Assembly (NCBI RefSeq): GCF_900113615.1
Contig: NZ_FOPZ01000016.1
Location: forward strand, 1-64,000
Length of the DNA stretch: 64,000 nucleotides
Source: Halorubrum aquaticum
GTDB taxonomy: Archaea > Halobacteriota > Halobacteria > Halobacteriales > Haloferacaceae
Reading direction: 5' to 3'
Shown here: in pieces, positions 25,976 through 34,804 of the stretch
Layout of the letters: the number at the start of each line of letters is the position of its first letter
Numbering within the stretch: position 1 is the stretch's first letter
Program-made: the position numbers and the translations under genes
Notes under the pieces: generated by a model
Seen by the model: only the letters and a program-made list of their open reading frames with translations
Told to the model about the DNA's origin: nothing
Database searches by the model: none

Positions 25976-26968
25976 ATGACCGACACGGCGCTCGTCATCG
26001 GCGGCACGCGGTTCATCGGCCGACACGCGGTCGAGGACCTCCTCGAGAACGACTACCGGGTCACGACGATGACCCGCGGGAACCGCGAGGACCCGTTCGC
26101 GGACGAGGACCGCGTCTCGCACGTCGAGGGCGACCGGACGAACGACCGCGATCTGGAGGCCGCGAAGCTGTCCGCGGATCCCGATGTCGTGATCGACTGC
26201 GTGGCGTACCACCCTGCCGACGTCGAGGCCGCGACCGATCTCTTCGCGGACGTCGACGGATACGTGTACGTCTCCTCCGGGGCGGCCTACGCGGCAGAGC
26301 ACGTCCCGAAACGGGAGGGCGAGACGCCCCTCGAGGCGTGTACGCCCGAGCAGGCGACCGACGAGAGCGACGCCACCTACGGCAACCGGAAGGCCGCGGG
26401 CGACCGGGAGGTCTTCGCCGCCGCCGAGGCGGGCGTCAACGCCATGGCCGTCAGGCCGTGTATCGTGTACGGCCCACACGACTACACCGAGCGACTGGAC
26501 TACTGGATCGACCGGGTGCTGTCGTACGACCGGGTGGTCGTTCCCGGCGACGGGCAGAACCTCTGGCACCGGGCGTACGTCGAGGACGTGGCGCGGGCGC
26601 TCCGGGTCGTCGCCGAGCGCGGCGAGCCGGGCGCGGCCTACAACGTCGGCGACCGGCGGGCGCTCACCCTCGAGGAGACGCTGGAGACGATCGCCGAGGT
26701 CGCCGACACGACGTGTACGGTCGTGCCCGCGAGCGCCGACGCCCTCGCCGCGGGCGGGCTCGACCCGGCCGACTTCACGCTCTACCGGGAGTACCCGCAC
26801 CTGCTCGACACTTGCGCGCTCGCCGACCTCGGCTGGGAGTCGACGCCGGTCGAGGAGGCGATGGCGCGGAGCGTCGCCGACCACCGCGAGTCCGACCGCG
26901 ACGGCAGCGAGTGGGACCCCGGTCGCGAGGCTGAAGAGCGGGTGCTGGGCGTGAAGGATACATTATAA
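25976..26968 (+). CDS. NAD-dependent epimerase/dehydratase (extended SDR)
   Basis: 330 residues. Rossmann motif VIGGTRFIGRHAVEDLL, the SDR region YVYVSSGAAYA and the downstream Tyr/Lys pair in ATYGNRKAAGDREV mark an atypical extended SDR, similar to nucleotide-sugar epimerases and isoflavone-reductase-like proteins. HRAYVEDVARAL and YNVGDRRALTLEE are also typical. Substrate unknown. A TATA-like ATTATAAAT overlaps its 3' end and probably serves the next gene. Confidence 0.88.
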   Translation: MTDTALVIGGTRFIGRHAVEDLLENDYRVTTMTRGNREDPFADEDRVSHVEGDRTNDRDLEAAKLSADPDVVIDCVAYHPADVEAATDLFADVDGYVYVSSGAAYAAEHVPKREGETPLEACTPEQATDESDATYGNRKAAGDREVFAAAEAGVNAMAVRPCIVYGPHDYTERLDYWIDRVLSYDRVVVPGDGQNLWHRAYVEDVARALRVVAERGEPGAAYNVGDRRALTLEETLETIAEVADTTCTVVPASADALAAGGLDPADFTLYREYPHLLDTCALADLGWESTPVEEAMARSVADHRESDRDGSEWDPGREAEERVLGVKDTL

Positions 26969-27173
26969 ATGGGTGACCGGGACCGCGAGCCTCCGTCGAC
27001 ACCGGGTTTCCGGTGAACCGACCCGGTCCCTCCCGGGATCGGACGTCGGTCCCGACGATCGCCGACCGGGTCGGATCACCCACGCCGACCCTCGGGAGGT
27101 TCTCTCCGCTCGGATCGCTCGGAACGACGGTCTCGGCACAAGACACAAGACCTCACGGACTGGATCCGGAGAC

Positions 27174-27782
27174 ATGCAACCCTCCAAGGAGCGGGACGCC
27201 GGAGAGGCCACCGACGCCGGAGAGGGCGACCCGCTCGACGACCTCGACGACCTCCTCGACGACGACCTCGCGGGCGGAGGATCCGGCGTCGAGGAGGGAT
27301 CGGCCGCCGGCACGCGATCGGGGGATTCGGCGGACTCGACCGCCCCCGCGGACGCGAGTTCGGTTTCCGGGTCGAGCGGTTCCGGCCGGGTCGGCGTGGA
27401 CGGTCGCTGGTTCTCGCTGAAGGCGTTCGGCGTCACCCTCCTCGCCGTCGCTCTCGCCACCGTCCTCGTCGGACTGGTTCCGCTCATCGGCGGGACCATC
27501 GGGGCCGTCGCCGGCGTGCTGATCGCGACCTTCCTCGTCGGGCTGCTCTTCTCTTCGTCCAACTACGTGGAAACGGGTCTCGCCGGGGCGCTCGCGGGAG
27601 CCGGCACCGCCGTGTCGAGCGTGCTCGGCGTCGGGTTCCTCCCGATCGGCATCGACTACCTCGGCCAGTGGGGACTCCCGCTTCTCGCGGTCGGCGGCGG
27701 GGTGGGCCTCCTCTGTGGACTCGTCGGCCACTACTTCGGTCGGGACCTCCGTTCGGGGGTCACCGGAGACCTCCCGGAGTGA
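27174..27782 (+). CDS. DUF456-type membrane protein with acidic N-terminal tail
   Basis: 202 residues from the ATG at 27174 (MQPSKERDAGEATDAG). About 80 acidic, Gly/Ser-rich residues precede four to five membrane helices with glycine zippers (LVPLIGGTIGAVAGVLIATFLVG; LAGALAGAGTAVSSVLGVGF). Such small glycine-rich multi-pass proteins are common in haloarchaea, with no defined function. Its last codons and stop are repeated downstream (27802-27818). Confidence 0.75.
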   Translation: MQPSKERDAGEATDAGEGDPLDDLDDLLDDDLAGGGSGVEEGSAAGTRSGDSADSTAPADASSVSGSSGSGRVGVDGRWFSLKAFGVTLLAVALATVLVGLVPLIGGTIGAVAGVLIATFLVGLLFSSSNYVETGLAGALAGAGTAVSSVLGVGFLPIGIDYLGQWGLPLLAVGGGVGLLCGLVGHYFGRDLRSGVTGDLPE

Positions 27783-27818
27783 GATCGAGAAACTCGGTCG
27801 ACCCGGAGTGAGATCGAG
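27773..27818. repeat. 29-bp-period partial duplication at a gene end
   Basis: CCCGGAGTGAGATCGAG occurs at 27773-27789, covering the stop of the membrane-protein gene, and again at 27802-27818. The period is 29 bases, the same as in the trm5 3'-end duplication. Confidence 0.8.
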
Positions 27819-27898
27819 GGCCGGCACTCGACGACGAGGACCCGTATCGCTTGCCGGTTTTCATACGCTCATGCGGGTCCAAGGGAAACCCCGACGAC

Positions 27899-28741
27899 GT
27901 GCAGACCATCGCCCATCGCCGAGTCCGATTCGGCGAGCTCGCCGGCTCGCTCGTCCACGGTGCGACGTTCTTCGACTGGCTGTTGGTATCCACTCAGGAA
28001 GTGGCTGACGCGTTCGACTATCCGTTTCGGGAGATACTCGCCGACGACGGCATCCCGTACGCGCCCGTCGTCGCCGGTGCCTCCGTTACCCGCTATCCGA
28101 CCGTCGACGACGTCGTCACCGTCGACGCGGTCCCGGTGAACGTCGGTGACTCCAGCGTGGAGTTGCTCTACGAGGTCGCCGACGGCGACGGTGAACCGCT
28201 GGCCACGGCACGAATAACGCACGTGACGATCTCGAGGGACGGCTCCGCGCTGGCGCTGCCCGAGCGGATCCGCTCGGATCTCGTCGACGCGTCCGTCGAC
28301 CACGACCCCGCCGTCGGGCCCGAAACGGAGATCGACCGTTCCCGAGACCTCCCGTCGTTCTCGTCGTCGTTTCGGATCCACGGCCCCCACATCGAGGGGG
28401 CGAACCTGGCGTACTTCGAGGAGTACCCGCGGTTCGCCGATATCGCCCTCGAACGGTTCCTCGCCGATCGGGGGACGAGCGTCGACGAACTGCGCGGTGA
28501 CAAACAGCCCTATCGAATCCGTGACTGGACGTGGGAGTTCAACTCGCCCGTCCGGTCCGGATCGACGCTACACGTCTCCTGTGACGTGTCCTCGGTCGAT
28601 CGGGATTCGATCCGGATCGCCCACGAGCTGTCAAGCGACGGCCGAACGAGCATCGAGGGAGTCACCGAGTACGGGTGTTTCGACGGTTCCGGAGCCCCGG
28701 TTCAGTTCGACGACGCGATGCTGGCTCCGTTCGACGGGTGA
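27899..28741 (+). CDS. Double-hotdog thioesterase-like protein
   Basis: About 280 residues from a GTG at 27899 (an upstream TTG at 27851 is possible). Two hotdog-like halves are visible. The first is HRRVRFGELAGSLVHGATFFDWLLV followed by VTRYPTVDDVVTVDAVPVNVGDSSVELLYEV. The second repeats the pattern (LAYFEEYPRFADIALERFLADRG; WEFNSPVRSGSTLHVSCDVSSV). This matches 4-hydroxybenzoyl-CoA-type acyl-CoA thioesterases. The substrate and start codon are uncertain. Confidence 0.75.
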   Translation: MQTIAHRRVRFGELAGSLVHGATFFDWLLVSTQEVADAFDYPFREILADDGIPYAPVVAGASVTRYPTVDDVVTVDAVPVNVGDSSVELLYEVADGDGEPLATARITHVTISRDGSALALPERIRSDLVDASVDHDPAVGPETEIDRSRDLPSFSSSFRIHGPHIEGANLAYFEEYPRFADIALERFLADRGTSVDELRGDKQPYRIRDWTWEFNSPVRSGSTLHVSCDVSSVDRDSIRIAHELSSDGRTSIEGVTEYGCFDGSGAPVQFDDAMLAPFDG

Positions 28742-28779
28742 CCCCGGTTCCGGTCGTCGACGCATCGACGGTCGGCCGA

Positions 28780-29688
28780 TCACTCGGGATCGAACTCGAA
28801 GACCAGCGCCGAGCACTCCTCGCAGGCCAAAACCGGTAGGTCGGGGTCGCGCTGGACGCCGCCCGGACCGCCACAGCAGTCCCGTCGGACCGTCTCGGAG
28901 ACGTCACCGCCACAGACCGGACACGTCCGGACGAAGGTTCGCAGGGGCCGAGCGGCGGCCGCGCGGACCTCCGAGGGGACGTCGAAGTCGGCGAGCGTCT
29001 CCGCCGCCGCGGTCTCGGCGATCGCCACGGGCCGCGAGAGCCAGACAGGGCGGTCGCCCGCGATCCGGATCCGCTCGCCGTGTACCTCCCCGTCGAGGTC
29101 GTCGCCGGCGGCCGCGGCCGCCCGGTCGGCCAGCGCGGACTCCGAAAGCTCCCGCAGGTCGGCCATCCGGTCCTCGAAGGCCTCGCGGTAGCCGTCGGTG
29201 AGACGGAGGTCGTCGTCGGTCTCGACGAGGACCTCGGCCTCCGAGAGCGCCGCGAGCAGCGCTTCCGGGTCGGCGGCACGGTCCGTGCCGGCGTCGAGGT
29301 GATCGGACCCGGTTTCGGGCCGATCGGTGCCGGTTTCGCGGTGACCCGGATCGGCGTCGATGCGTTCGCCGGACCCGTCGGCGACCGTCTCGCGACCGAC
29401 GCCGTCGGCGATCGAGTCGCTCTCGACGCGGTCGCGTTTCTCCGGTCCGACGTCGAACGGGAGCGGCTCGACGAGACGGGGCGCGAACCGCGGCGTCCCG
29501 GGGACGACGTATCCCCGGAGGTAGACGAGCAACCCGCCGCCGAGCAGGACGGGCGGGGCGAGCGGGGCGAACGCGATCCCCGCGAGCGTCGCGAGGACGA
29601 CGACGACGGCGAGGTTGATCGCGGTACACGGCCAACAGCGGTTCACGCCGGTGTGTTCGGGTCGGCGGAGCGTGTCGAGTGCGGTCAC
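28780..29688 (-). CDS. Membrane-associated zinc-ribbon protein
   Basis: 302 residues from a GTG at 29688. The N-terminus has a CWPC motif and two hydrophobic helices (AINLAVVVVLATLAGIAFA; VLLGGGLLVYLRGYVV). A long charged acidic region follows, then a C-terminal multi-cysteine zinc finger (TCPVCGGDVSE, DCCGGPGG, LACEEC). Possibly a redox- or zinc-sensing membrane protein; no close family recognised. Confidence 0.7.
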   Translation of the reverse strand: MTALDTLRRPEHTGVNRCWPCTAINLAVVVVLATLAGIAFAPLAPPVLLGGGLLVYLRGYVVPGTPRFAPRLVEPLPFDVGPEKRDRVESDSIADGVGRETVADGSGERIDADPGHRETGTDRPETGSDHLDAGTDRAADPEALLAALSEAEVLVETDDDLRLTDGYREAFEDRMADLRELSESALADRAAAAAGDDLDGEVHGERIRIAGDRPVWLSRPVAIAETAAAETLADFDVPSEVRAAAARPLRTFVRTCPVCGGDVSETVRRDCCGGPGGVQRDPDLPVLACEECSALVFEFDPE

Positions 29689-29738
29689 GTCGGTCCGTGA
29701 GTGCCCCGGTCTTAAGGGCGTTCCGGGGCGAGCACTCG

Positions 29739-30710
29739 CTACGAGCGGAACCCGCGGTGGGCCGCGACGTAGGCGGCGATCTCGCGACGTTCCAGCGCGG
29801 CGAAGCCGGCGAGAATGGCGACGAAGCCGAGGACCCCCTCCCCGCCGATCAGGTGCCCGAGCACGACCCAGCTCCCGACGGCGGCGACGATCGGCTCGAC
29901 GTAGCTCACGAGGTGGAGCTGTGTCGGACCGACGGCGTCGAGGAGCGCGAAGTAGAGGAGGAACCCGACGATCCCCGAGAGGACGGTGAGGTACGTCAAC
30001 GAGACCACCGCGGTCGCGTTCCACACGATCGACGCGGGCGACTCACCGGTGACGGCCGCCCCGCCGAGGAGCAGTCCGGCGCCGGTAACCATCGCCCAGC
30101 CCTGGAGCGCGGCGATCGGGAGGTCGGTTCGAAGCGGTCGCAGGAGGACGGCCCCGACCGAAAAGGAGGCCGCGGAGAGGAACACCAACGCGACGCCCAG
30201 GAGCTCCGGCGAGAGGAAGCCGAGGGGACCCACCCCGCCTCCGGCCGCGAGCCCCGCTCCGCCGGGGTCGGCGATCACGGCGACCCCGACCACGCCGAGG
30301 GCGAACCCGGCGATCTCGAGGGGTCCGAGCCGCTCGTTCGGCAGCAGGACCGCGGCGAACGCGGCGGTCAACACCGGCGAGAGGCTGACGATCACGGCGG
30401 CGATCGCGCCCGAGACGTGAAGCTCGCCCACGTACAGGAGGCCGTGGTACGCCGCGATCACGAAGCCGCCGGCGACGCCGACGCCGAGCCACTCGTCGCG
30501 ACCGCGTGGGACCCAGCGGTCGGAGACGACGGTCGCGTACGCCAACACGGCGACCCCGGCGAGCGCGTACCGGATCCCCGCGAAGAGCAGCGGCGGAAAG
30601 TACGCCAACCCGGCCTCGATAGCGACGAACGAACTGCCCCACAGCGTCGCGAGCAGCAGGAACGCGCCGACGGCGACGGTGGGAGACGAAAGGAGGTCCT
30701 TCGAGTACAT
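29739..30710 (-). CDS. EamA/DMT family exporter
   Basis: 323 residues from the ATG at 30710 (MYSKDLLSSPTVAVGAF). Two EamA repeats with ten helices: ATLWGSSFVAIEAGLAYFPPLLFAGIRYALAG in the first, and YLTVLSGIVGFLLYFALLDAVGPTQLHLVSYVEP in the second. These proteins export amino acids or related metabolites. It is divergent from an Lrp-family regulator, so amino-acid-responsive control is likely (inference). Confidence 0.9.
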   Translation of the reverse strand: MYSKDLLSSPTVAVGAFLLLATLWGSSFVAIEAGLAYFPPLLFAGIRYALAGVAVLAYATVVSDRWVPRGRDEWLGVGVAGGFVIAAYHGLLYVGELHVSGAIAAVIVSLSPVLTAAFAAVLLPNERLGPLEIAGFALGVVGVAVIADPGGAGLAAGGGVGPLGFLSPELLGVALVFLSAASFSVGAVLLRPLRTDLPIAALQGWAMVTGAGLLLGGAAVTGESPASIVWNATAVVSLTYLTVLSGIVGFLLYFALLDAVGPTQLHLVSYVEPIVAAVGSWVVLGHLIGGEGVLGFVAILAGFAALERREIAAYVAAHRGFRS

Positions 30711-30736
30711 TGGATACAATATCGATTTCACGGAGA

Positions 30737-30743
30737 TATTTAA
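30737..30743 (-). promoter_or_regulatory. TATA box of the EamA exporter gene
   Basis: TTAAATA on the minus strand, about 30 bases before the ATG at 30710, inside the 183-base divergent region shared with the Lrp regulator. Confidence 0.55.
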
Positions 30744-30859
30744 ACTAATCTCTCGGAATATCCAGAATTTTGGATGAAGGAACACACATATGATGCTCGT
30801 TCAATATCGATCCGGATCCGTCGGTTGATGTTGGAGTCGACTCCGAGTATGTCGGTCGG

Positions 30860-30868
30860 AATATATAC
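30860..30868 (+). promoter_or_regulatory. TATA box of the lrp-family gene
   Basis: AATATATAC lies about 28-30 bases before the ATG at 30894, the spacing of a leaderless archaeal promoter. Confidence 0.6.
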
Positions 30869-30893
30869 GGATCCGTAACGTGAACCCGCGTTC

Positions 30894-31376
30894 ATGGACG
30901 AGCGCGACGTGCGGCTGTTGAAGGCGATCGCCGACCTCGGGACCGGCAGTCCGGAGGCGCTTCACGAGGAGACGGACATCCCGGTGTCGACGATCCACTA
31001 CCGGCTCAACAACCTCCGGGAGTCCGGAGTGATAGAGAACGACCTCTACGACTTCGACCACGAGGCGCTCGGGCTCGGCGTCACCGTCATCGTCGAGGTG
31101 CTCGCCGACTACGACGACTCCCACGAGGAGTTCGCCGAACGGCTCCTCGAGATCGAGGGGGTCACCGGAGCGTTCTTCACGATGGGTGAGACCGACTTCG
31201 TCGTCATCGCGCGGCTCTCCTCGTCGGACACCGTCGAACGACTCATCAGCGAGTTCGAGGCGATAGACGGCGTCGAACGAACCAACTCGACGTTCACGAT
31301 CTCGACCCTCCGCGACGAGTCGCGCGCGCCGGCGACCTACGACCTCGACACGCTGATCGAGGAGCTGACCGAGTGA
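30894..31376 (+). CDS. Lrp/AsnC family transcriptional regulator
   Basis: 160 residues. The N-terminal winged helix (MDERDVRLLKAIADLG, then ETDIPVSTIHYRLNNLRESGVIE) is followed by the RAM/AsnC ligand domain (ITVIVEV-like core, GVTGAFFTMGETDFVVIARLSS). Proteins of this family bind amino acids and regulate transport. The divergent DMT exporter is the natural target. Confidence 0.9.
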   Translation: MDERDVRLLKAIADLGTGSPEALHEETDIPVSTIHYRLNNLRESGVIENDLYDFDHEALGLGVTVIVEVLADYDDSHEEFAERLLEIEGVTGAFFTMGETDFVVIARLSSSDTVERLISEFEAIDGVERTNSTFTISTLRDESRAPATYDLDTLIEELTE

Positions 31377-31453
31377 CGACGCCCCGACGTTCCTGACCCC
31401 GCGATGGCGGACACGTCACGCCGGCTCGGCGGCGACTGACGGTCGGCGGCCGG

Positions 31454-32836
31454 TCACTCTCCGGTGAGCAACCCGTCGACGGTCCCCTCGATCCGCTCCA
31501 CCTGCCGGTACTGGTCGTTCGCGATCCCGCTGAGTTCCGACAGCTGTTCCTCCAACTCGGTCAGCTCGCCGACCGCCTCGTCGACGGTGGCGGCCACCTC
31601 CTCCGTGCTCGCCGCGTGGTCGTCGGTCGCGCGGGCGACCTCCTCGACGCCGGTGGCCGTCTCGTCCACCGCCTCGCGGATCTCCCGGAGCGAGTCGACG
31701 ATCCCGCCGACCGCGTCGGTGGCGGCGTCGAGGTCATCGGTCGTCTCCTCGAGTTCGACCGCGGTCCGTCGGGTCGTCGAGACCACGTCGCCGATCCGGT
31801 CCTCGATCCGGCCCGCCTGCTCCTGTGACTCCTCGGCGAGGGACTTGACCTCGTCGGCGACGACCGAGAACCCGGCCCCCGCCTCGCCCGCACGGGCGGC
31901 CTCGATGCTGGCGTTCAACGCCAACAGGTTGGTCTGGTCGGCGATGTCGTTTATCACCTCGATGATCTCGCCCATCTCGTCGGCCTGCGCGGTCAGTTCG
32001 TCGATGGTCTCGCCGACGCTCTCGGCCGACGACCGAACCCCATCCATTCGTTCGAGGGCCGTCTCGGCCGCCGTCTCTCCCTCGTCGGCCCGTTCCCGGG
32101 CGTGTCCGGCCGCCTGGTTCACCTGCTCCGCGCTCGAGGCGATCTCCTCTATCGTCGCCGACTGGTCGGACACCTCGTCCGCGACCTGCTCCATCCACCG
32201 TCGCTGCGCCTCGGAGAACGACTCCGTCTCCTCCGTGAACGTGACCACCCGATCGATCGTCTCCGAGAGGTCGGTGAGCTGTGTCCTGACCGTCCCTGAG
32301 ACCTCCCGTTGAAGCGCCTCGAGCTCGCGCTGGCGGTCGACGTGTTCGGAGACGTCGGAGGCGACCTCGAACGCTCCGGCGACGGTACCGTCGGGGCCGC
32401 GGAGCGGGACGCCGTAGTTCTGGAACTTCGCGTCCGTCGTCGGTACCTCGCGGATCTCCACCTCCTCGATCGCGGTCTCCTCCCGTGCGATCGTCTCGGC
32501 CAGCGTCTCGTCCCTGTTCTCGGTCCCGATCACGTCGTATGCGTGTTCGCCTATCGCCTCCGCCCCGTCGATGTTGAGGTGGTCGGCGAGCGTCCGGTTC
32601 CAGTGAGTGAGTCCTCCGTCGGTTCGCGTTACCAGTACTCCCTCCGGAAACTCGCCCACCAACTGGTCGAACATCGACCGCCAGAAGTCACGCTCGTGGC
32701 GCAATCGATCCACTTCGTCATCGTCTTCGGGCGCCGGCTCGGCGCGCTCGAGGTACGACTCCCAGAGGTCCTCCGAGCGGAACTCGTCGTGGCCTCCCTG
32801 CGCTCCGCCGTCATCCGTTCCAGTCGCGACGGTCAT
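31454..32836 (-). CDS. Soluble methyl-accepting transducer with PAS domain
   Basis: 460 residues from the ATG at 32836 ([15 protein letters not shown]). A coiled-coil start (about 40-60) is followed by a PAS-like sensor ([25 protein letters not shown]; a [20 protein letters not shown] end), then a chemotaxis signalling domain whose hairpin tip reads [24 protein letters not shown]. No membrane helix, so the sensor is cytosolic. It would talk to CheA/CheW encoded elsewhere. It is the last core gene before the mobile island. Confidence 0.92.
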   Translation of the reverse strand: MTVATGTDDGGAQGGHDEFRSEDLWESYLERAEPAPEDDDEVDRLRHERDFWRSMFDQLVGEFPEGVLVTRTDGGLTHWNRTLADHLNIDGAEAIGEHAYDVIGTENRDETLAETIAREETAIEEVEIREVPTTDAKFQNYGVPLRGPDGTVAGAFEVASDVSEHVDRQRELEALQREVSGTVRTQLTDLSETIDRVVTFTEETESFSEAQRRWMEQVADEVSDQSATIEEIASSAEQVNQAAGHARERADEGETAAETALERMDGVRSSAESVGETIDELTAQADEMGEIIEVINDIADQTNLLALNASIEAARAGEAGAGFSVVADEVKSLAEESQEQAGRIEDRIGDVVSTTRRTAVELEETTDDLDAATDAVGGIVDSLREIREAVDETATGVEEVARATDDHAASTEEVAATVDEAVGELTELEEQLSELSGIANDQYRQVERIEGTVDGLLTGE

Positions 32837-33486
32837 TGAATACACGCCGTCTGTGGAGGATGATGAGAGTATCGGACGAATCTCTGTTTTGATAACTGGC
32901 CGTATCGATCTCTGGAGCTTTCCGGAAAACGGCTCGCGACCCGTCAATTATAATCTATCTAATACGTGATCCGCAGCACCCGGGGTAGTGTTCAGATAAG
33001 CTGATTCCATGCGAAGGCGAACGAGCTGAGCCACTTGTTCGCAGTTTCTGCTTCGGCGTTGCTGAAAAAGTTTGAGAAACTGGTAGTTCTGCGTTTTACC
33101 TCACGAAAGACACGTTCGACGCTGTTCCGATCTCCATGTCGTTTGTATCTGAACTTGAGGTCATGTTTGTCACAGGCTCGCTGAAGTGGAACCGAGCCAT
33201 CAACGAGAAAGATCGCGTCATCTATATCGTGTGTTTCGCGAAGTTCCGCGAAAAACTGATCTGCGATTACGTTTGTTCTTGTCGGCTCAAGCTTTGTATA
33301 GAGTAAATCGTTTGAATCAGGATCGACGGCGGCGTACAGCCAATACTGTTCATCGTCAAGCTGAATCACCGTTTCATCGACCGCAACACGATTCGGACTC
33401 CGACCAGATTCCGGCTGTAGATCAGCCTTATGAACCCAGTTGTGAACAGTGGATCGAACCCGATCAACACCGAATACTTCAAGAAA

Positions 33487-34423
33487 CTGCTTTGTTGAAT
33501 CCGATGACGGCGTCGGGGTCACTGTTTGAGCGCTTGTTCGAGGTTGTAGACTGCGGCGGTCAACACCAACTCGCGGAACTCGCGGTACCACGCGCGAGGG
33601 TGGACAGCGGGGCCGAACCGACGCTTGATGGCCGAAAAGGCGGTCTCGGCCATCCAGCGCTGGCCGTATAGCCCGCTGTCCAACCGTGCGTTGTGTGCGT
33701 GATCGTACGCAGCGAACAACCGATGACGCAGCAGGGGCCGGACGCCCGCTGATCGGAGGGCATCCCGGAGAGATTGGTCGTCATAGCCTTTGTCGCCGGC
33801 GAGACTCTCAATTTTCTCGGTGTTGCGAAGGGCAACTCGACGGCCGGTTTGGGTGTCGTGAGGCCAGTGTGCCGAGCAGTGAATATCGAGGATGGCACAC
33901 GAGTCTGTATCGACGAGCGCCGTCGTTTTGAGCGTGCGTATGTGGCGATCCGAGCGGTGTTGGTAGTGTCTCGATGCCGTTTCGCGGTCGAAGAACGTGG
34001 CATCGATGGCTCCGTGCGAGCCCGGATCGCAGATGGTCGCAGACTCTCGAAGGAAGCCGCGCCACACGGACATGGGCACCCTCTCAAACGACCGGTACAG
34101 CGTTGAGGGTGCGGGAAATGCCGTTCGAGCGAGCTGTAACAGACCACGAACGCGATCCATCTCACTCGCCCAATCCACGATCTCTCGGTACGTCGCGTCC
34201 ATGTGAACCCGCAAAAAGTGGAGCGTGACATGCTTCCACCCGGGAAATCCGTTGCCAGTCGGGTCACTCACCGCCGTTGGACTGGCGGCACAGCGCTTTT
34301 GAGCCAGCGACGCGGCTTGCTTAACGAAGCGGAAGAGTAGGTTAGTCACATTCGGCTCTTCCGCTTCGCTTCCACCTTCAGAGCGACGCTATCCCGCCGC
34401 CTTCTGCGGATTCAACAGAGCAC
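33487..34423 (-). mobile_element. IS5-family insertion sequence
   Basis: 937 bp with imperfect inverted ends: CTGCTTTGTTGAATCCG at one end and GTGCTCTGTTGAATCCG at the other, read inward. A 6-bp direct repeat AAGAAA flanks it (33481-33486 and 34424-34429), which is the target duplication inside the IS6 transposase. Confidence 0.85.
33519..34349 (-). CDS. IS5-family transposase
   Basis: 276 residues, apparently intact. The DDE catalytic triad is visible: GAIDATFFDRE, SLAGDKGYDDQ and MAETAFSAIKRRFG, the last with the Y/R-rich tail typical of IS5/IS4 DDE transposases. The gene nearly fills the element. Confidence 0.9.
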   Translation of the reverse strand: MTNLLFRFVKQAASLAQKRCAASPTAVSDPTGNGFPGWKHVTLHFLRVHMDATYREIVDWASEMDRVRGLLQLARTAFPAPSTLYRSFERVPMSVWRGFLRESATICDPGSHGAIDATFFDRETASRHYQHRSDRHIRTLKTTALVDTDSCAILDIHCSAHWPHDTQTGRRVALRNTEKIESLAGDKGYDDQSLRDALRSAGVRPLLRHRLFAAYDHAHNARLDSGLYGQRWMAETAFSAIKRRFGPAVHPRAWYREFRELVLTAAVYNLEQALKQ

Positions 34424-34664
34424 AAGAAACGAAACAGTATTCGAAAGCGACAGTCCAGACAAATGAAGCTGAATACTGAGCTTCATCAACAGTTTCGGTG
34501 TTGCCTCCCGCTCCACAAACTCTACGTTCATCTCGTCTAAACAGCCGCTGAGGCGGTCGTTTTCGGGCATGAACCACTTTGAAAACGCACCGCCTCACCT
34601 TTCAATCCTTATCTGAACACCGCCTGAACGACTGGGAAAAGGTTCTTATGCGGGAACTGCCTTG

Positions 34665-34670
34665 TTTATA
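34665..34670 (+). promoter_or_regulatory. TATA-like element before the 34-residue ORF
   Basis: TTTATA at about -27 from the ATG at 34695, with GGAGG at 34683-34687 as a well placed Shine-Dalgarno sequence. These two signals are the main support for the short gene. Confidence 0.45.
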
Positions 34671-34694
34671 GTAGACGCAACTGGAGGCCCAACA

Positions 34695-34799
34695 ATGACG
34701 TTTCAAGAACGACTCCGCTCAATAGAAGAGCGGTACGACGTAAGCCAGAGCGAACACGCCCGGGAGCTCGGACGCACTGTCGCAGACCTCCAGGACTAA
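34695..34799 (+). CDS. Very small basic/acidic protein, function unknown
   Basis: 34 residues: MTFQERLRSIEERYDVSQ, followed by SEHARELGRTVADLQD. The frame is short but has both a TATA-like box and a Shine-Dalgarno sequence at proper distances, and the peptide is helical and balanced in charge. It is convergent with the Fic/Doc-like gene (5 bases apart). It could be a truncated remnant or an antitoxin-like peptide; no inhibitory Fic motif is visible. Confidence 0.45.
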   Translation: MTFQERLRSIEERYDVSQSEHARELGRTVADLQD

Positions 34800-34804
34800 C
34801 GCGG

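Larger units (their letters stand above)
32992..34570 (-). pseudogene. IS6-family transposase, split by IS5 insertion
   Basis: The N-terminal 49 codons start at the ATG at 34570 (MPENDRLSGCLDEMNVEFVE) and run to FL at the insertion point. The remaining 162 residues continue at 33480 (EVFGVDRVRSTVHNWVHKAD) and end at 32992. Joined, they give 211 residues, the normal length. The DDE residues are visible in VAVDETVIQ, FLVDG and SVERVFREVKRR, all in the distal part. The separated halves cannot make a working enzyme. Confidence 0.88.
32988..34620 (-). mobile_element. IS6-family element, interrupted by an IS5-family insertion
   Basis: Perfect terminal inverted repeats GTGTTCAGATAAG (32988-33000) and its complement (34608-34620) bound the element. 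Subtracting the nested insertion and one target copy leaves about 690 bp, the usual size of haloarchaeal IS6 elements. The flanks show no 8-bp target duplication, so it may mark a rearranged island boundary. Confidence 0.88.
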
